Notes: generated by a model from the sequence alone, not told the origin. 64,000 bases of DNA from Bin80 sp965209015 (GCA_965209015.1 OZ242367.1:248001-312000); one strand, 5' to 3'; numbered from the stretch's first letter, positions 50,902-61,140 are shown. Numbers and translations are program-made.

Positions 50902-52563
50902 ATGACGGAGCAAAAACAAACGAAAGCAGGAAATCGGGCTTCTATTGTTGCCCTTGGAATTCTGGCAAGTCGCATTTTGGGATTGGTGCGTTGGAGTTTA
51001 GTGGCTCGCTACTTCGGAAGTGGGCCCCATGCAGATGTGCTCAGAGCAGCATTCCAGGCACCAAATGTCCTGCAAAATTTGCTTGGCGAAGGGACGATGT
51101 CCGCCGCATTCATTCCTGTTTACTGCAGGTTACTCGAGGAAGGGAGATCCGAAGTGGCAGGTCGTTTTGCTGGAAGCATTTTAGGACTTTTGACCGCAGT
51201 GGTATGCATCGGAGTCGTAATAGGAATCTGGCTTGCTCATCCTATCTGTTCAATTCTAATGCGGGGATTTGTGGGAGATGCGGCAGAAGTAGCAGCCGGT
51301 ATGAGAGAGGTGGATCGATTACTTCTTGCGGTTGATATGGTTCGGCTTGCATTTCCGATGGCGGGGATTCTGGCCTTATCATCCTGGACACTGGGCGTCC
51401 TAAATAGTCATCGCCGATTTCTGATGCCCTATTTCGCTCCCCTCTTATGGAATGTGACTATTATTGGGGTACTCTTGGGAGTCGGAAGCTTAATTGGTTT
51501 TGATCCCAGTGATGATGGAGGCATCTTACTACCTGAGACATTCACACGGCTTTTGACAGCCGTTTTTGTTGGCGGAGTGATAGGGGGATTATTTCAATTT
51601 CTAGTTCAAATCCCTTCGGTTGTTTCAGTGATAAAAGGGTTTCGATTAAGCCTATCCACGCGCATTGAGGGGGTTCGTCATGCACTGGTCGCTTTGGGGC
51701 CTGCATTAGCCGGTCGAGGGGTAGCACAGTTATCGGCGTATCTGGATATTCTTCTGGCGACCCTGCTGGTGGAGGGGGCGGTGGCAAGTATTGGCTATGC
51801 ACAGGTGCTGTATATCCTTCCGATTTCACTTTTTGGTCTTTCTGTTGCTGCGGCAGAGTTACCAGAACTGACTCGAATTGGGGGAAGCAGTTTATCCCAG
51901 ATGGCTCTGCGCATACGTACCGGTCTGCGGCAGGGACTCTTTTTGGCAATTCCCACAGCTTTGGGCTATATCGCACTGGGTTACGCAATTATTGGAGCAA
52001 TATATAAAGGTGGACTATTTGACATAGAGGATAATTGGTTAGTCTACTTCATTTTGGCTACGTATAGTCTTGGGCTTCTAGCGACCGTCAGCAGCCGTTT
52101 ACTGCAGAACGGTTTTTGGGCTCTTCAGGATACTCGCACCCCAGCAAGAATGGCTTACATTCGGGCGATTATTTCGTTGGTGGTGGCGATCCCTACAATG
52201 TTTGTCCTTGATCAACTGACGGTGTCTCAGGTCACTGGGATTGATATATCTACGCTTCATTTGGGAGCAATTGGACTTGCGGCTGGCAGTGCGGTGGCAG
52301 CTTGGGTTGAGTGGGTATTACTTCGGAGGGCACTCATGCTCCGACTGGATGAGACCTTTATTCCTTGGAGATCATTAGGTACAATGGTTTTGTTGGTCAC
52401 TATTGCTCTGATTCCTGCCGGTGTTGTATGGTATTTTATGCAAGGCTTGAATCCGATATGGAATGGAGTAAGTGTTATTATTGTTTTTGCCGGGACCTAT
52501 CTTTTTCTCGCATATTTGAGGAGAGCACCAGAGTTAGAAATATGGCTCGGACGACTGAAATAG
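50902..52563 (+). CDS. murJ: Lipid II flippase MurJ
   Basis: This 553-residue polytopic membrane protein of the MVF/MOP superfamily moves lipid II across the membrane for cell-wall synthesis. I choose the ATG at 50902 because the extra N-terminal residues from 50797 overlap ruvA and are not family-like. The opening SIVALGILASRILGLVRWSL and the following GPHADVLRAAFQAPNVLQNLLGEGTMSAAFIPVY segments are diagnostic. About 14 hydrophobic helices follow. It reads divergently from ruvA. Confidence 0.93.
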   Translation: MTEQKQTKAGNRASIVALGILASRILGLVRWSLVARYFGSGPHADVLRAAFQAPNVLQNLLGEGTMSAAFIPVYCRLLEEGRSEVAGRFAGSILGLLTAVVCIGVVIGIWLAHPICSILMRGFVGDAAEVAAGMREVDRLLLAVDMVRLAFPMAGILALSSWTLGVLNSHRRFLMPYFAPLLWNVTIIGVLLGVGSLIGFDPSDDGGILLPETFTRLLTAVFVGGVIGGLFQFLVQIPSVVSVIKGFRLSLSTRIEGVRHALVALGPALAGRGVAQLSAYLDILLATLLVEGAVASIGYAQVLYILPISLFGLSVAAAELPELTRIGGSSLSQMALRIRTGLRQGLFLAIPTALGYIALGYAIIGAIYKGGLFDIEDNWLVYFILATYSLGLLATVSSRLLQNGFWALQDTRTPARMAYIRAIISLVVAIPTMFVLDQLTVSQVTGIDISTLHLGAIGLAAGSAVAAWVEWVLLRRALMLRLDETFIPWRSLGTMVLLVTIALIPAGVVWYFMQGLNPIWNGVSVIIVFAGTYLFLAYLRRAPELEIWLGRLK

Positions 52564-53252
52564 TAGCTTTGAGAGTTCAGATTGTCGCATACAGTACCCA
52601 AGTCCATAGATTTTTAATTGAGGTTGATTATATACAATTACAGCGTCTGCGTTAATGGACTGGGTCTATCTTCGGACGAAATCAAGTCATGATTGCCCAT
52701 ATGTTGAGTATTCCGAACAAAAGAGACACCGATTACGAGCGATGTGAGCCCTGAATAAAAGTCCTGCATTTCACCAGCAGTTAGGTCTGGCGAACAAAAG
52801 AGACACCGATTACGAGCGATGTGAGCCACCGGATTCTGTCGGCGAAGTCGTGCACAGTATATATGCAAGACGGGTTTGTTTACGAGATGGGTTCGTTCTT
52901 CAATTCTTGTTGTGTCTAGCGACAAAACTTTTTACGGTTTTTGCTGTGATTAAATCTTGGGATCATCCTAAAGATAGTTTGTGCAAATCAGTAGGTTTTG
53001 TTCACAGATTTGAGCAAAGGATAATGATTACAGACCAACATGTAGAATTATCTGACTCGGTCGCTCTCTGTATCTTTTAAGGAAGCTTAACTGAGTGCAG
53101 TGTAGATGTGATCACTGAGGAGTAAGGTCATCGGAAACTAGCCAAGGGTTTTGATTTCAGCGTGAATTAGGAGGGAAATAATCTTCAAAAAATGCATGCG
53201 TTGGAGTAAATTCATCGGTCTTACATTTTTTAACTCTGTACAAGGGTGTGGA
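52564..53252. other. Gap between murJ and the autotransporter gene
   Basis: About 690 bases without a supported gene hold the 37-bp repeat pair described separately. A 95-codon minus-strand frame runs through the repeats and is probably not coding. Confidence 0.45.
52714..52827. repeat. Pair of 37-bp direct repeats
   Basis: The sequence starting cgaacaaaagagacaccgat (37 bases, ending gatgtgagcc) occurs at 52714-52750 and exactly again at 52791-52827, separated by 40 unrelated bases. No third copy was seen on either side, and the two copies sit in different reading frames. The geometry resembles a single CRISPR unit, but no cas gene is present in the window. Confidence 0.85.
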
Positions 53253-56200
53253 TCACCATTTCAGGTCCATACGTGCGCTGATGCCGTACGAGAGCAGGGG
53301 CTCATTTGCCTCTATGGTTCGCGCGGTGGTGGCTACGGAGAATTGCAATCCTTTCTTCATATGCAGGTTGTATCCAATCCGATAAGCGCGTCCCCTCGGA
53401 TCCATTGTCATTCCTACAATTGATCGTCCGAGGCTTTTCTTGATCGGTGTTCCATACCCCAGTTCCATCTCTACGCGTTGATCGGTACGCCCCTGTCCCA
53501 TGGAATGCAGTGGTGTTTCGCGCCAAAGATTTCCGCCATATACATTTCCCCACAGGGGACGTACTCGCATGGAGGGGCCTAGTCCGCCCGGCGATCCATA
53601 CTCAATGGCCCCCATCAATCCCCATTCTCGCATCCCCTCATCTGTATGCAGCATCAACGTACGTCCTCCTAATTCCGCACGCAATCGGCTGGTTGACCAG
53701 CGTACTCCGCCGCCCAGTTCAATCCCCACCCCCGTCTCTGCATCTCCTCCATCCTGACGAAGTGCAGCCTCCATGTAGGGCTGCAGGCCCGGTCCGAATC
53801 GTAGACTTCCTTCCACGCCTGCACGGATCCGGCGTACCCCCAGATCCGATCTATTCTCTACATCCGCCGTAGCCCAAAACGCATCCACCTCGTAGCCCAG
53901 TCGCCAGGTAGTGCTACTCGTCAGCGTTCCAGTCAATCCCAATGCCACCAGTGCAGCATCCACTTCTGATTCCAGCATGTCTACTTCGGTCTCGCCGCGT
54001 CCAAGCCCCAAGAGTACCCATGTACGCATCCCAGTCCCCGTTTGATAGCTAACATACGGATAGAGCCCCGTCAATTGAGACGATGCCGTCCCAGACCGTG
54101 TCGGCGTCTCATACGTGCCTTGATTCCAGTTTTGTACTGCCAAGAGCCCCGCCATCCATCCCTGACTCCACGCATAGTCTGCACCCACCAGCATGGTCGT
54201 GACATCCGAGCGCAAGGACAGCGCGCCCTCCCTGCCACTCATCCGTGTGAATGCGCCTTGTCCCCAGACACTCCATCCTCCTTGTGTGAACTCTGCACCA
54301 CATCCGCTGAAGATCTGGCCCAAAGACCGACGCTCCGTCCCATACCGGAGCCAGGATAGATCGGGAACACGACACTGCGCCATCCCTTCCATTCGCCGGG
54401 ATAATCCCTCCACCACCTGTGAGGCCCAGGTCCGAAGCACTCGCGAAACATACGCATCCTGAATATCCTCTTCGCTCTCCTCTTCCATCACTATCTCGGT
54501 ACGGGCTTCGTGCACCTCTGCGTTTACGGCCGAGAGCAGGACAAGCGAAAATGTCTTCATTTTCCACACCGACTGCTTCGCCAGAAGCTTGACCTCCATA
54601 GTTTTGGATACTTCGCCCGGTGCAAATGTGATCTGGCCTGCCACCGGTTCGTAGTCTTCTCCCGCTTGGGCACTCCCATCCTCACTGGTATAGCTGACCA
54701 GCACGGGCAAGGGAGACGGCTTGGATAAGTTTACATCAAACGTTGCTGCACGGTTGGATACCGTTACGCTCTGTACCGAGACACCGGGGCTCCCGTCATT
54801 ATCCATAATCGTTCCCGTCCCCGTTCCTCGGGCAATGGCTGCATGTCTCGCATTGGAAAGTGTTACTTGAAAGGTCTCCTCGGATTCCACCTCTGCATCC
54901 TCCAATACTTGGAAGCGGATCTTGCCCTCGGTGCTTCCCCGTTCAAAAATGACGATCCCTTGCGAGCTTACATAATCAGATTCTGCCTGAGCAGTCTCGT
55001 CCGAGGACGCATACTGGACGGTTACCAACTGGGAACTTGGCCGACTGAGTCGGATGGGCAATAGAAGCGAACCATCTCCCTCCGATGCGCGCTCATCATA
55101 GATACTCACCGTGAGCGGCACATCATCATCTTGAATCGTTCCATACGCCTCCCCGTCGGATAAGCCATCCCCTGATAGACGCACCTGAAAGGTTTCGGTG
55201 TTTTCGGTTTCCAGATCGTCTATGATTGAAACACGAATATCTTGGCGCACCGTCCCCGGCGGGAATGTGATCTCACTCTCAATGGCTTCATAGTCTTCGC
55301 CTGCTATGGCCGTCTCATCTATGGTTGTGAAGGTGAAGGTTCGTTCCCGGCTATCTTGACCACTCAGGATGACTGGAAATACCGCCTCCCCTGTCGACTC
55401 TGTAACCTCTACATCCTGGATACTCACCGTCACGGGATCTTCATCATCAATGATGATTCCCTGTCCCACAAATTGCCCCAACTCCCCATTCTTTATATCG
55501 GTCAACTGGATCCGAAAGGTTTCCTCACCTTCATAGAGTTCATCGTTTAGGATCTCTAGCTCAATGAACTCCACTGTCTGCCCCAGAGGAAAGATTAGGG
55601 GGCTTTCCGTAATCATTCTGTAATCCAAAGATGTCTCTGCCGTCCCATCCATGACATCAAAATTTATTTCCGTTTGGTGCCCAGGTAGTGAATGCGTTAA
55701 GATCACTTGAAAGCGAGCGATCCCCTCATCTTCCCGTACCGTGAGCGAAGGCTCAAGATTTGCAATGGGTGGCGCATCATCATCCAGAATCGTCCCCGTG
55801 GCTTGGTTATCCGCTAATTCCGCATGCTTGGGTTCAGACAGCTTCAAGAAGAAGGTCTCTGGGGGCTCCTGATCAATATCATCTAGGATTGGCACCCTGA
55901 CCTCTTGGCTGGGCGTGTTCGGTGGAAATTCCAGTGTACCGCTCTGGTAAATATAGTCCATGGGTTCCATTGCCGTCCCATCCATCGTTTCATATTCAAC
56001 CGTGACCGTCTCTGTCGGGTGTGGTGGATCCAGCGTCACGGTAAACCTTAATTCAGGATCATTTTCATGTCGCGAATCGTCCTCAACCCGCAACTCATAC
56101 AGATCATTATCTTCAATCGTCATGATTGCTTCACTTCGCCCTAACGCTGTTCCCAGGATCTCTGACAATCGGACTTCAAATCTCTCTGCGGACTCCATGA

Positions 56201-57152
56201 TCGGATCGTCTATGATTTGAATGTCAAGGAATGCCTCCGTATTTCCCGCAGGGATCTCAAAGAAATATTGAGGGACTTGATAGTCCTCTCCCTCTTTGGC
56301 GTCCACTTCAAATGTTTGAAATGGTATAATCAAGTCAATCGGTGGTGCTGGACTCACCTCAACGAGTATTTGGGCCATCCCTACATCTTCGGAAACCGTC
56401 TGATCCTGAATTGTCAGCGTAATCAAGTCATCATTGTCCAGAATGGTGAGGTAGGTTTCCGTCTCGCTTGGTCCAAGCGCCGGGCTTTCGCCAATAATTG
56501 TGATTGTCTCAGGCTGCTCGTAGATAAAATCATCTTTTGGGGAAAAGACAAACGTTTCGGTAACTATGAATTCCTCCGCTGGAATCGTCATATCGAATGA
56601 GGGTACATCCTCGTAGTCGGTTCCTACCAGAGCAGAGCCCTCCCTTAATGAAACTATCACCTGGGTGTCTTCACTGCGCTGGGTATTGAGCTTAGCCGTC
56701 ACCGTGATTACGGTACTCCCATCGTCTTCATTCACTTCAGGAGGTTCTACATTAAGCGTGACTCCGGTCGCTTCGTCATCATCCAGGATCGTCAGTGTAA
56801 CATCATCAGGGGCGGTCACACCTCGTACGTTTTCCGCTAGTCCACCCACGGTTACTTCCTTATGCGGAGCATCCACCAGATTGTTCACCGCCGTGATTGT
56901 AACCTCCCCCGTACTAATCGTTGCACCAGGAGGAACCGTAAGCTTCGGATCAAGACTTAAATCATAATCCAAATCTATGGCGGGTAAAACTGGGGTTGCA
57001 GAGATCATGATTACGGTCTCCTCGCTTGAAGCAACACTCAGACTCGCCGTGACCGTCGCCTGCCCGCCATTTTCCATAATCTCTTCTGGATCTAAATTAA
57101 GGATCACTTCCGGCGTCGGATCCGAATCAAAGAGAATTAAGCGTAGTTCCAC
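53253..57152 (-). CDS. Calx-beta repeat protein with autotransporter-like barrel (C-terminal part of a split giant)
   Basis: These 1299 codons begin in mid-domain. At least seven Calx-beta repeats follow one another, each closing with an I-x-D-D/N-D motif (for example TILDDDEATG, TILDNDDL, TIMDNDGSPG). After about residue 920 comes an autotransporter-type beta-barrel (GWSVWGQGAFTRMSGREGAL, then many alternating strands) ending in the aromatic RMDLKW, as outer-membrane barrels do. The barrel would place the Calx-beta part on the cell surface or release it. The apparent start at 57152 is an artefact: a +1 shift near 57135-57141 separates it from the upstream LRR gene. Confidence 0.85.
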   Translation of the reverse strand: MELRLILFDSDPTPEVILNLDPEEIMENGGQATVTASLSVASSEETVIMISATPVLPAIDLDYDLSLDPKLTVPPGATISTGEVTITAVNNLVDAPHKEVTVGGLAENVRGVTAPDDVTLTILDDDEATGVTLNVEPPEVNEDDGSTVITVTAKLNTQRSEDTQVIVSLREGSALVGTDYEDVPSFDMTIPAEEFIVTETFVFSPKDDFIYEQPETITIIGESPALGPSETETYLTILDNDDLITLTIQDQTVSEDVGMAQILVEVSPAPPIDLIIPFQTFEVDAKEGEDYQVPQYFFEIPAGNTEAFLDIQIIDDPIMESAERFEVRLSEILGTALGRSEAIMTIEDNDLYELRVEDDSRHENDPELRFTVTLDPPHPTETVTVEYETMDGTAMEPMDYIYQSGTLEFPPNTPSQEVRVPILDDIDQEPPETFFLKLSEPKHAELADNQATGTILDDDAPPIANLEPSLTVREDEGIARFQVILTHSLPGHQTEINFDVMDGTAETSLDYRMITESPLIFPLGQTVEFIELEILNDELYEGEETFRIQLTDIKNGELGQFVGQGIIIDDEDPVTVSIQDVEVTESTGEAVFPVILSGQDSRERTFTFTTIDETAIAGEDYEAIESEITFPPGTVRQDIRVSIIDDLETENTETFQVRLSGDGLSDGEAYGTIQDDDVPLTVSIYDERASEGDGSLLLPIRLSRPSSQLVTVQYASSDETAQAESDYVSSQGIVIFERGSTEGKIRFQVLEDAEVESEETFQVTLSNARHAAIARGTGTGTIMDNDGSPGVSVQSVTVSNRAATFDVNLSKPSPLPVLVSYTSEDGSAQAGEDYEPVAGQITFAPGEVSKTMEVKLLAKQSVWKMKTFSLVLLSAVNAEVHEARTEIVMEEESEEDIQDAYVSRVLRTWASQVVEGLSRRMEGMAQCRVPDLSWLRYGTERRSLGQIFSGCGAEFTQGGWSVWGQGAFTRMSGREGALSLRSDVTTMLVGADYAWSQGWMAGLLAVQNWNQGTYETPTRSGTASSQLTGLYPYVSYQTGTGMRTWVLLGLGRGETEVDMLESEVDAALVALGLTGTLTSSTTWRLGYEVDAFWATADVENRSDLGVRRIRAGVEGSLRFGPGLQPYMEAALRQDGGDAETGVGIELGGGVRWSTSRLRAELGGRTLMLHTDEGMREWGLMGAIEYGSPGGLGPSMRVRPLWGNVYGGNLWRETPLHSMGQGRTDQRVEMELGYGTPIKKSLGRSIVGMTMDPRGRAYRIGYNLHMKKGLQFSVATTARTIEANEPLLSYGISARMDLKW

Positions 57153-59268
57153 CTATGTCCAGACCTTCCACCGGTGTCGTCCCAGCAATTTGAACCTCTT
57201 CGTCTGGTTCATCCACACCATCCATGATTGGCGCGAACGTAAACGTCTCCGTTCCCTTTATTGCCTCTGCCGGAATCGTCAAGGCGAACGGGGTCACATC
57301 GGCGAAGTCTATCCCTGAAGTGGCCGTACCCGATTCTACCGAAATCGTTACCTCCGTGTCGGTACTCCGCGCAACATCCAGCGTTGCCGTGACCGTAACC
57401 TCGATGTTTTCTGTGTCCTCATTCACCCCGATTGGTGCCACTGTAAGCGTGATTTTGGTGGCATGATCATCATCCTGAATCCTCAGCGTCACATCTTCGG
57501 GATCGGTGACTCCCGTATTCGTTACCTGTCCGCTCACCGTTACTATCTTATCTGGCTCATCTATGTCATTATCCACGGGCGTGATCGTCACTTGTCCCGT
57601 GCTCTCCGTTTCCCCCGCCTCAATCATGAGCGTGGTATTCTCACTCAACCTGTAATCATCAGTCGTAGCAGCCGAATTCGGGACTGCGGACACCTCAATG
57701 GTCATATCCACACTCAATGGGGCGCTCAGACTTGCCGTGACCGTTGTGAATTTCCCTTCTGAAATCACTTCCGGTTCTAGATTGAGCATTACTTCTGAGA
57801 ACGCTTCCTCACAGGAAATAATTTTATCATCGGCCCTAATTTGGATCGTACCTGCCTCTTCCAGATCAAGAATCTTTTGAGGTAAGCACTGAATATCTTG
57901 ATGGCCAAGATCCACCAAAAATTCTGTTTGAATATCATCAAAGATATTCGCAGGTAGGGTGCTGAGGGAATTAGCGTATAAGTTCAACTCTTCCAGACTG
58001 GTAAGACCAACAAGAAGATTTTGAGGAAGACTGACGATAAAGTTATAGGTAATGTATATCGTTTTCAAATTAGAGAGACCGGCAAAAAGATTTGACGGCA
58101 AGGTTTCAAAAGAATTACCAGACAAACCTATATATCTAAGGCTAGAAAGATCGGAAAAAATATTTGACGGCATAGAACTGGTACTGAGAGAGTTACCGTC
58201 TAAGCGCAGAATTTCCAAGCTGGAAAGGTCGGTAAAAAGATCTGATGGTAAGGAACTGGTTCCGAGAGAGTTACGCTCTAAGCTCAGGAATTTCAGGTTG
58301 GAGAGACCTTCAAAAAGGTCCGCAGGCAGATAAGTAAGGGGATTATCGTATAAGTATAATTCTTGCAAATTGGTGAGGCCGGAAAATAGATCCGCAGGCA
58401 GGTCGGTGAGCTTACTATTCCCTATGTTCAACTCTTTTAGACTGGTAAGACCATTAAAAAATCTTGCTGGCAGGCTTGTAAGAGATTGGTTGTTAAGGCT
58501 GAGTATTTCCAGGCTGGAGAGATCAGCATAAAGATCTGCAGGCAAGGTGGTGAGAGGATTGTCGTATAAGAATAGCCTATTCAAGCTGGACAAACCGGCA
58601 AAAATACCCTTAGGCAAGGTAGTAAGAGAATTCTTGTCTAAGTCCAGAATTTCGAGCCTGGAGACATCTGCAAAAATATCCGCAGGAAGATCATCAAGAT
58701 CATTATTATCTAAGGTCAAGTGTCTCAGGCTGTAGAGACCTTCAAAAAGATTCGCAGGTAGTTTGGTCAAATGATTCTTTTCTAAGTATAGCACCTTCAG
58801 GTTGGGGAGACCTTTAAATAGATCCGCAGGTAGATTGGTGAAAGAATTCTCGTTTAAGTACACCTCACTCAGCCCGGGGAGACCTTCAAAAAGACCTACA
58901 GGTAGGTCGGAGAGAGCGTTGTTACGTAGGTTCAGACATTCTAATTTGGGGAGGCTAGAAAAAAGTGCTTCCGGTAGTTCAGTGATAGGATTGTTTTCTA
59001 GGTGCAATCTAGTTAGCTCACTAAGACCGGCAAAGTCGTCATCCTTCAGTGATATGATCCCCATTCTATCCAGGTATAAGGTCGTGATACTTGACAACTG
59101 TTCTTGGGTAACGGTTGCACAGCCGTGACTGTTATCGGAAATAGCTTCAAGAATCCTGTATCTGACTTGCGGAGTTCGATCGCAAATATCTACCGTTTGC
59201 GCCGTAATACTCGGCACAAATGAAATCGAAAACAAACCTGCTGTCAGACACGCAGAAAATCTTTGCAA
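57127..59268 (-). CDS. Secreted leucine-rich repeat protein with Calx-beta domains (N-terminal part of a split giant)
   Basis: These 713 codons start with a signal peptide (MQRFSACLTAGLFSISFVPS). About 16 leucine-rich repeats of roughly 24 residues follow (pattern LFxGLSNLKxLxLxxNxLxxLP, residues 60-440), a cysteine-bearing cap, then two Calx-beta domains (from VMLNLEPEVISEGKF and ITLTVAPIGVNEDTEN). The frame stops at GGTTLNSL. In the +1 frame the text continues LFDSDPTPEVILNLD, exactly what the next Calx-beta unit should read. One extra base in the cttaatt region would explain this. The repaired protein would have about 2000 residues: LRR adhesin, Calx-beta stalk and outer-membrane barrel. 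Confidence 0.88.
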   Translation of the reverse strand: MQRFSACLTAGLFSISFVPSITAQTVDICDRTPQVRYRILEAISDNSHGCATVTQEQLSSITTLYLDRMGIISLKDDDFAGLSELTRLHLENNPITELPEALFSSLPKLECLNLRNNALSDLPVGLFEGLPGLSEVYLNENSFTNLPADLFKGLPNLKVLYLEKNHLTKLPANLFEGLYSLRHLTLDNNDLDDLPADIFADVSRLEILDLDKNSLTTLPKGIFAGLSSLNRLFLYDNPLTTLPADLYADLSSLEILSLNNQSLTSLPARFFNGLTSLKELNIGNSKLTDLPADLFSGLTNLQELYLYDNPLTYLPADLFEGLSNLKFLSLERNSLGTSSLPSDLFTDLSSLEILRLDGNSLSTSSMPSNIFSDLSSLRYIGLSGNSFETLPSNLFAGLSNLKTIYITYNFIVSLPQNLLVGLTSLEELNLYANSLSTLPANIFDDIQTEFLVDLGHQDIQCLPQKILDLEEAGTIQIRADDKIISCEEAFSEVMLNLEPEVISEGKFTTVTASLSAPLSVDMTIEVSAVPNSAATTDDYRLSENTTLMIEAGETESTGQVTITPVDNDIDEPDKIVTVSGQVTNTGVTDPEDVTLRIQDDDHATKITLTVAPIGVNEDTENIEVTVTATLDVARSTDTEVTISVESGTATSGIDFADVTPFALTIPAEAIKGTETFTFAPIMDGVDEPDEEVQIAGTTPVEGLDIGGTTLNSL

Positions 59269-59388
59269 AAAAAAAGGGAACTATGGGGAATAGTCAAAAA
59301 AAATTTTACAGTTGGAAGTCAGGTGCAGTATTGATGACTAAAGGTCTTTTGATGGAGGCTTATCATTTAGATTCCAGCGCGCCAAATC

Positions 59389-59670
59389 TCATACTGGAAT
59401 GTGGACTTCAAGCCTTGTAGCTATATGTCCTTGCCCATAGCCAAGCTGTACCCAAAACCCAATAAGCAAAACGATTATAGCAGTAATCCACGGAGAAATG
59501 AATAACCTGATCAGGTCTTTAGCGCTTCCGCTTATCCATAATTTCTGCCCTCCTTCTGTGGATTCCTGCTGCAGCGAATCATCCTTTTGAAGTACTACCT
59601 TCCTCACCATCTCATGCATCGTCATTTCCCCATAGTTCGAGTTCGCACACAGCTTATCCATCATTCTCAT
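59389..59670 (-). CDS. Possible small membrane protein upstream of the LRR gene
   Basis: A 93-codon frame (or shorter from an internal ATG) contains one strong hydrophobic helix (FISPWITAIIVLLIGFWVQLGYG) after a polar, charged N-terminal region. It ends 120 bases before the LRR start on the same strand. One-helix composition gives some support, but there is no family resemblance. Confidence 0.35.
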   Translation of the reverse strand: MRMMDKLCANSNYGEMTMHEMVRKVVLQKDDSLQQESTEGGQKLWISGSAKDLIRLFISPWITAIIVLLIGFWVQLGYGQGHIATRLEVHIPV

Positions 59671-59834
59671 CTGGGCGGTCCTTGGGTTAGTCGGGGTTAT
59701 TGGAATGGTTGGTCAGGGAGTCAGAATAATTGCGGAAGCATTTGCTTACCCATAGTACATGGATCAGTCATCGTAGGCAAGCGGGAGAGGATATTATCAA
59801 AATAGTCGTTGATTGACCGCAAATGCATCCAGGA

Positions 59835-59860
59835 AAAAGTGTCCATTTACGGACACTTTT
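59835..59860 (-). terminator. Bidirectional hairpin terminator
   Basis: AAAAGTGTCC-ATTTAC-GGACACTTTT is a perfect 10-bp stem with a 6-base loop, with T-runs on both strands. On the minus strand it lies 17 bases after the stop of the methyltransferase fragment and is followed by an extra T, so it should end that transcript. Confidence 0.8.
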
Positions 59861-59876
59861 CCAGTACCCAAACCTT

Positions 59877-60779
59877 TTACTCAGTAACATGTGAAGCTAT
59901 CGGTGCAAGCGTTATGTGATTTACTAAATTCTTTAATCTTGCTTTGCGTAGCCCCAATAAAGTCCTGCAACTACTTAAATTGTAGCGACTACTTCTGACC
60001 TGTGCGAATGCCAGTTTTTTAACTTGATCAGTTCTATTCGCTATCGTTGCACATCCATCTACCCCACCATCAGTAACCTGTTTTGAATTTGGGGCAAATC
60101 CTGGTAGACAGGTTACAGCCCAATATTCAAAGCCAAATGTTTTCTTTTTCACCAACTTTTTTGTGGAACGCAAGTCTTGAGGAATACCACAAGCGGGGAT
60201 GCTTTTATCAGTTAGTCTATTCTCAAGAACTAAATCAACCGCAGAAGAAGAAATGTCACCTCCCACAAATTCCTGATTTAGCCTTCTTGCTACTGCTATA
60301 GTTGTTCCACATCCACAAGACGGATTCACCACTATGTCTCCTTCGTTGCTTGATACCGTGAGAATACATTCAAGTAACGTAAAAGGCTTTTGCGTGGGAT
60401 AATTCAGACATTCTCTGCCACCGAATTCAGAGCTTGAGTAGATATCTGCCCATGCATCCATTGGCAATTTAGTCGTACCCTCCGAAGATATTGGGGCATC
60501 CTTCGGATTCTGGGCACGACGTAAAGATTTTTCTGTTCGGGGTATCCGAACAGAAGTAGACTCAAAAATGTAGTCACTATTTTTTGAAAAGAACAGTTTC
60601 TGGGCAAACCAATTTTTAGAGGCTCTTCCAGTCTGGTAATGCCAAATAATTTCATCGCAAAAAGCCCCCCCCCATCTACATATGTTACACATATGTGTTA
60701 TTGGATAACTGGATCGTACTTTGGGTAGATACTGCCTATTGATTTCAACAACCGGTTCATTTGTTCTAATCTTTTTCAA
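59877..60779 (-). pseudogene. DNA methyltransferase-restriction fusion, 5'-truncated
   Basis: The 300 codons retain the second half of a beta-class site-specific methyltransferase: FCDEIIWHYQTGRAS, the target-side segment, NYPTQKPFTLLECI, and the SAM motif GDIVVNPSCGCGTTIAVARR (normally D-P-F instead of N-P-S). A nuclease-like tail follows, FEYWAVTCLPGFAPNSKQV then TDGGVDGCATIA and KLAFAQVRS, which resembles Mrr-type PD-(D/E)XK ends fused to such methylases. The N-terminal part with the catalytic D-P-P-Y motif is missing, and the first about 40 residues are unrelated. A run of nine G (60665-60673) sits exactly where family similarity begins. Confidence 0.75.
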
Positions 60780-61140
60780 ATGTAGGTCAGATTAAGACAG
60801 TATCTCACTTGCTTCAAGAGTTTGTTTTAAGTCAATAATCGCATCGCAAACTGTTAAAACACTAATTCCCTATCTGCTACATGAACGTTCTGGACTTGCC
60901 ACAATGTAGCACGATCTCTTCTTGTCTATTTCTTTCTAACATGGATACTGTGAGATTGTTTCAGCCATTCCTTACGAATCCTCTGCATGGAACGTGGGAA
61001 CCTGTCGGAATGATGAAAAGGGAGCGTGTCAAGCGGGCAATACCCGTGAGACATTGAGTACCAAGGCATTCCACAGGGGCGGATCACCTCGTAGTAGTGA
61101 TGAGGCTTCTGTGATGGGAGAAGAGCGAAGGGGGTGAACC
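60780..61140 (+). ncRNA. 5' region of a group II intron (incomplete)
   Basis: The last about 150 bases before the reverse-transcriptase gene contain segments typical of bacterial group II introns (ggcggatcacctcgtagtag, then ttctgtgatgggagaagagc and gaagggggtgaacc just before the ATG). The exact intron start could not be fixed. The left half (60780-60950) is plain AT-rich intergenic sequence. Confidence 0.55.

Noticed and set aside
52714..52827. CRISPR array call for the 37-bp repeat pair
   Set aside because: Only two copies, no partial third copy, no cas genes, and no typical repeat end were seen; recorded as a direct repeat instead.
57135..57141. Slippage-driven phase variation as cause of the frameshift in the giant surface protein
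   Set aside because: The sequence there has no homopolymer or short tandem repeat longer than two bases, so slippage is unlikely.
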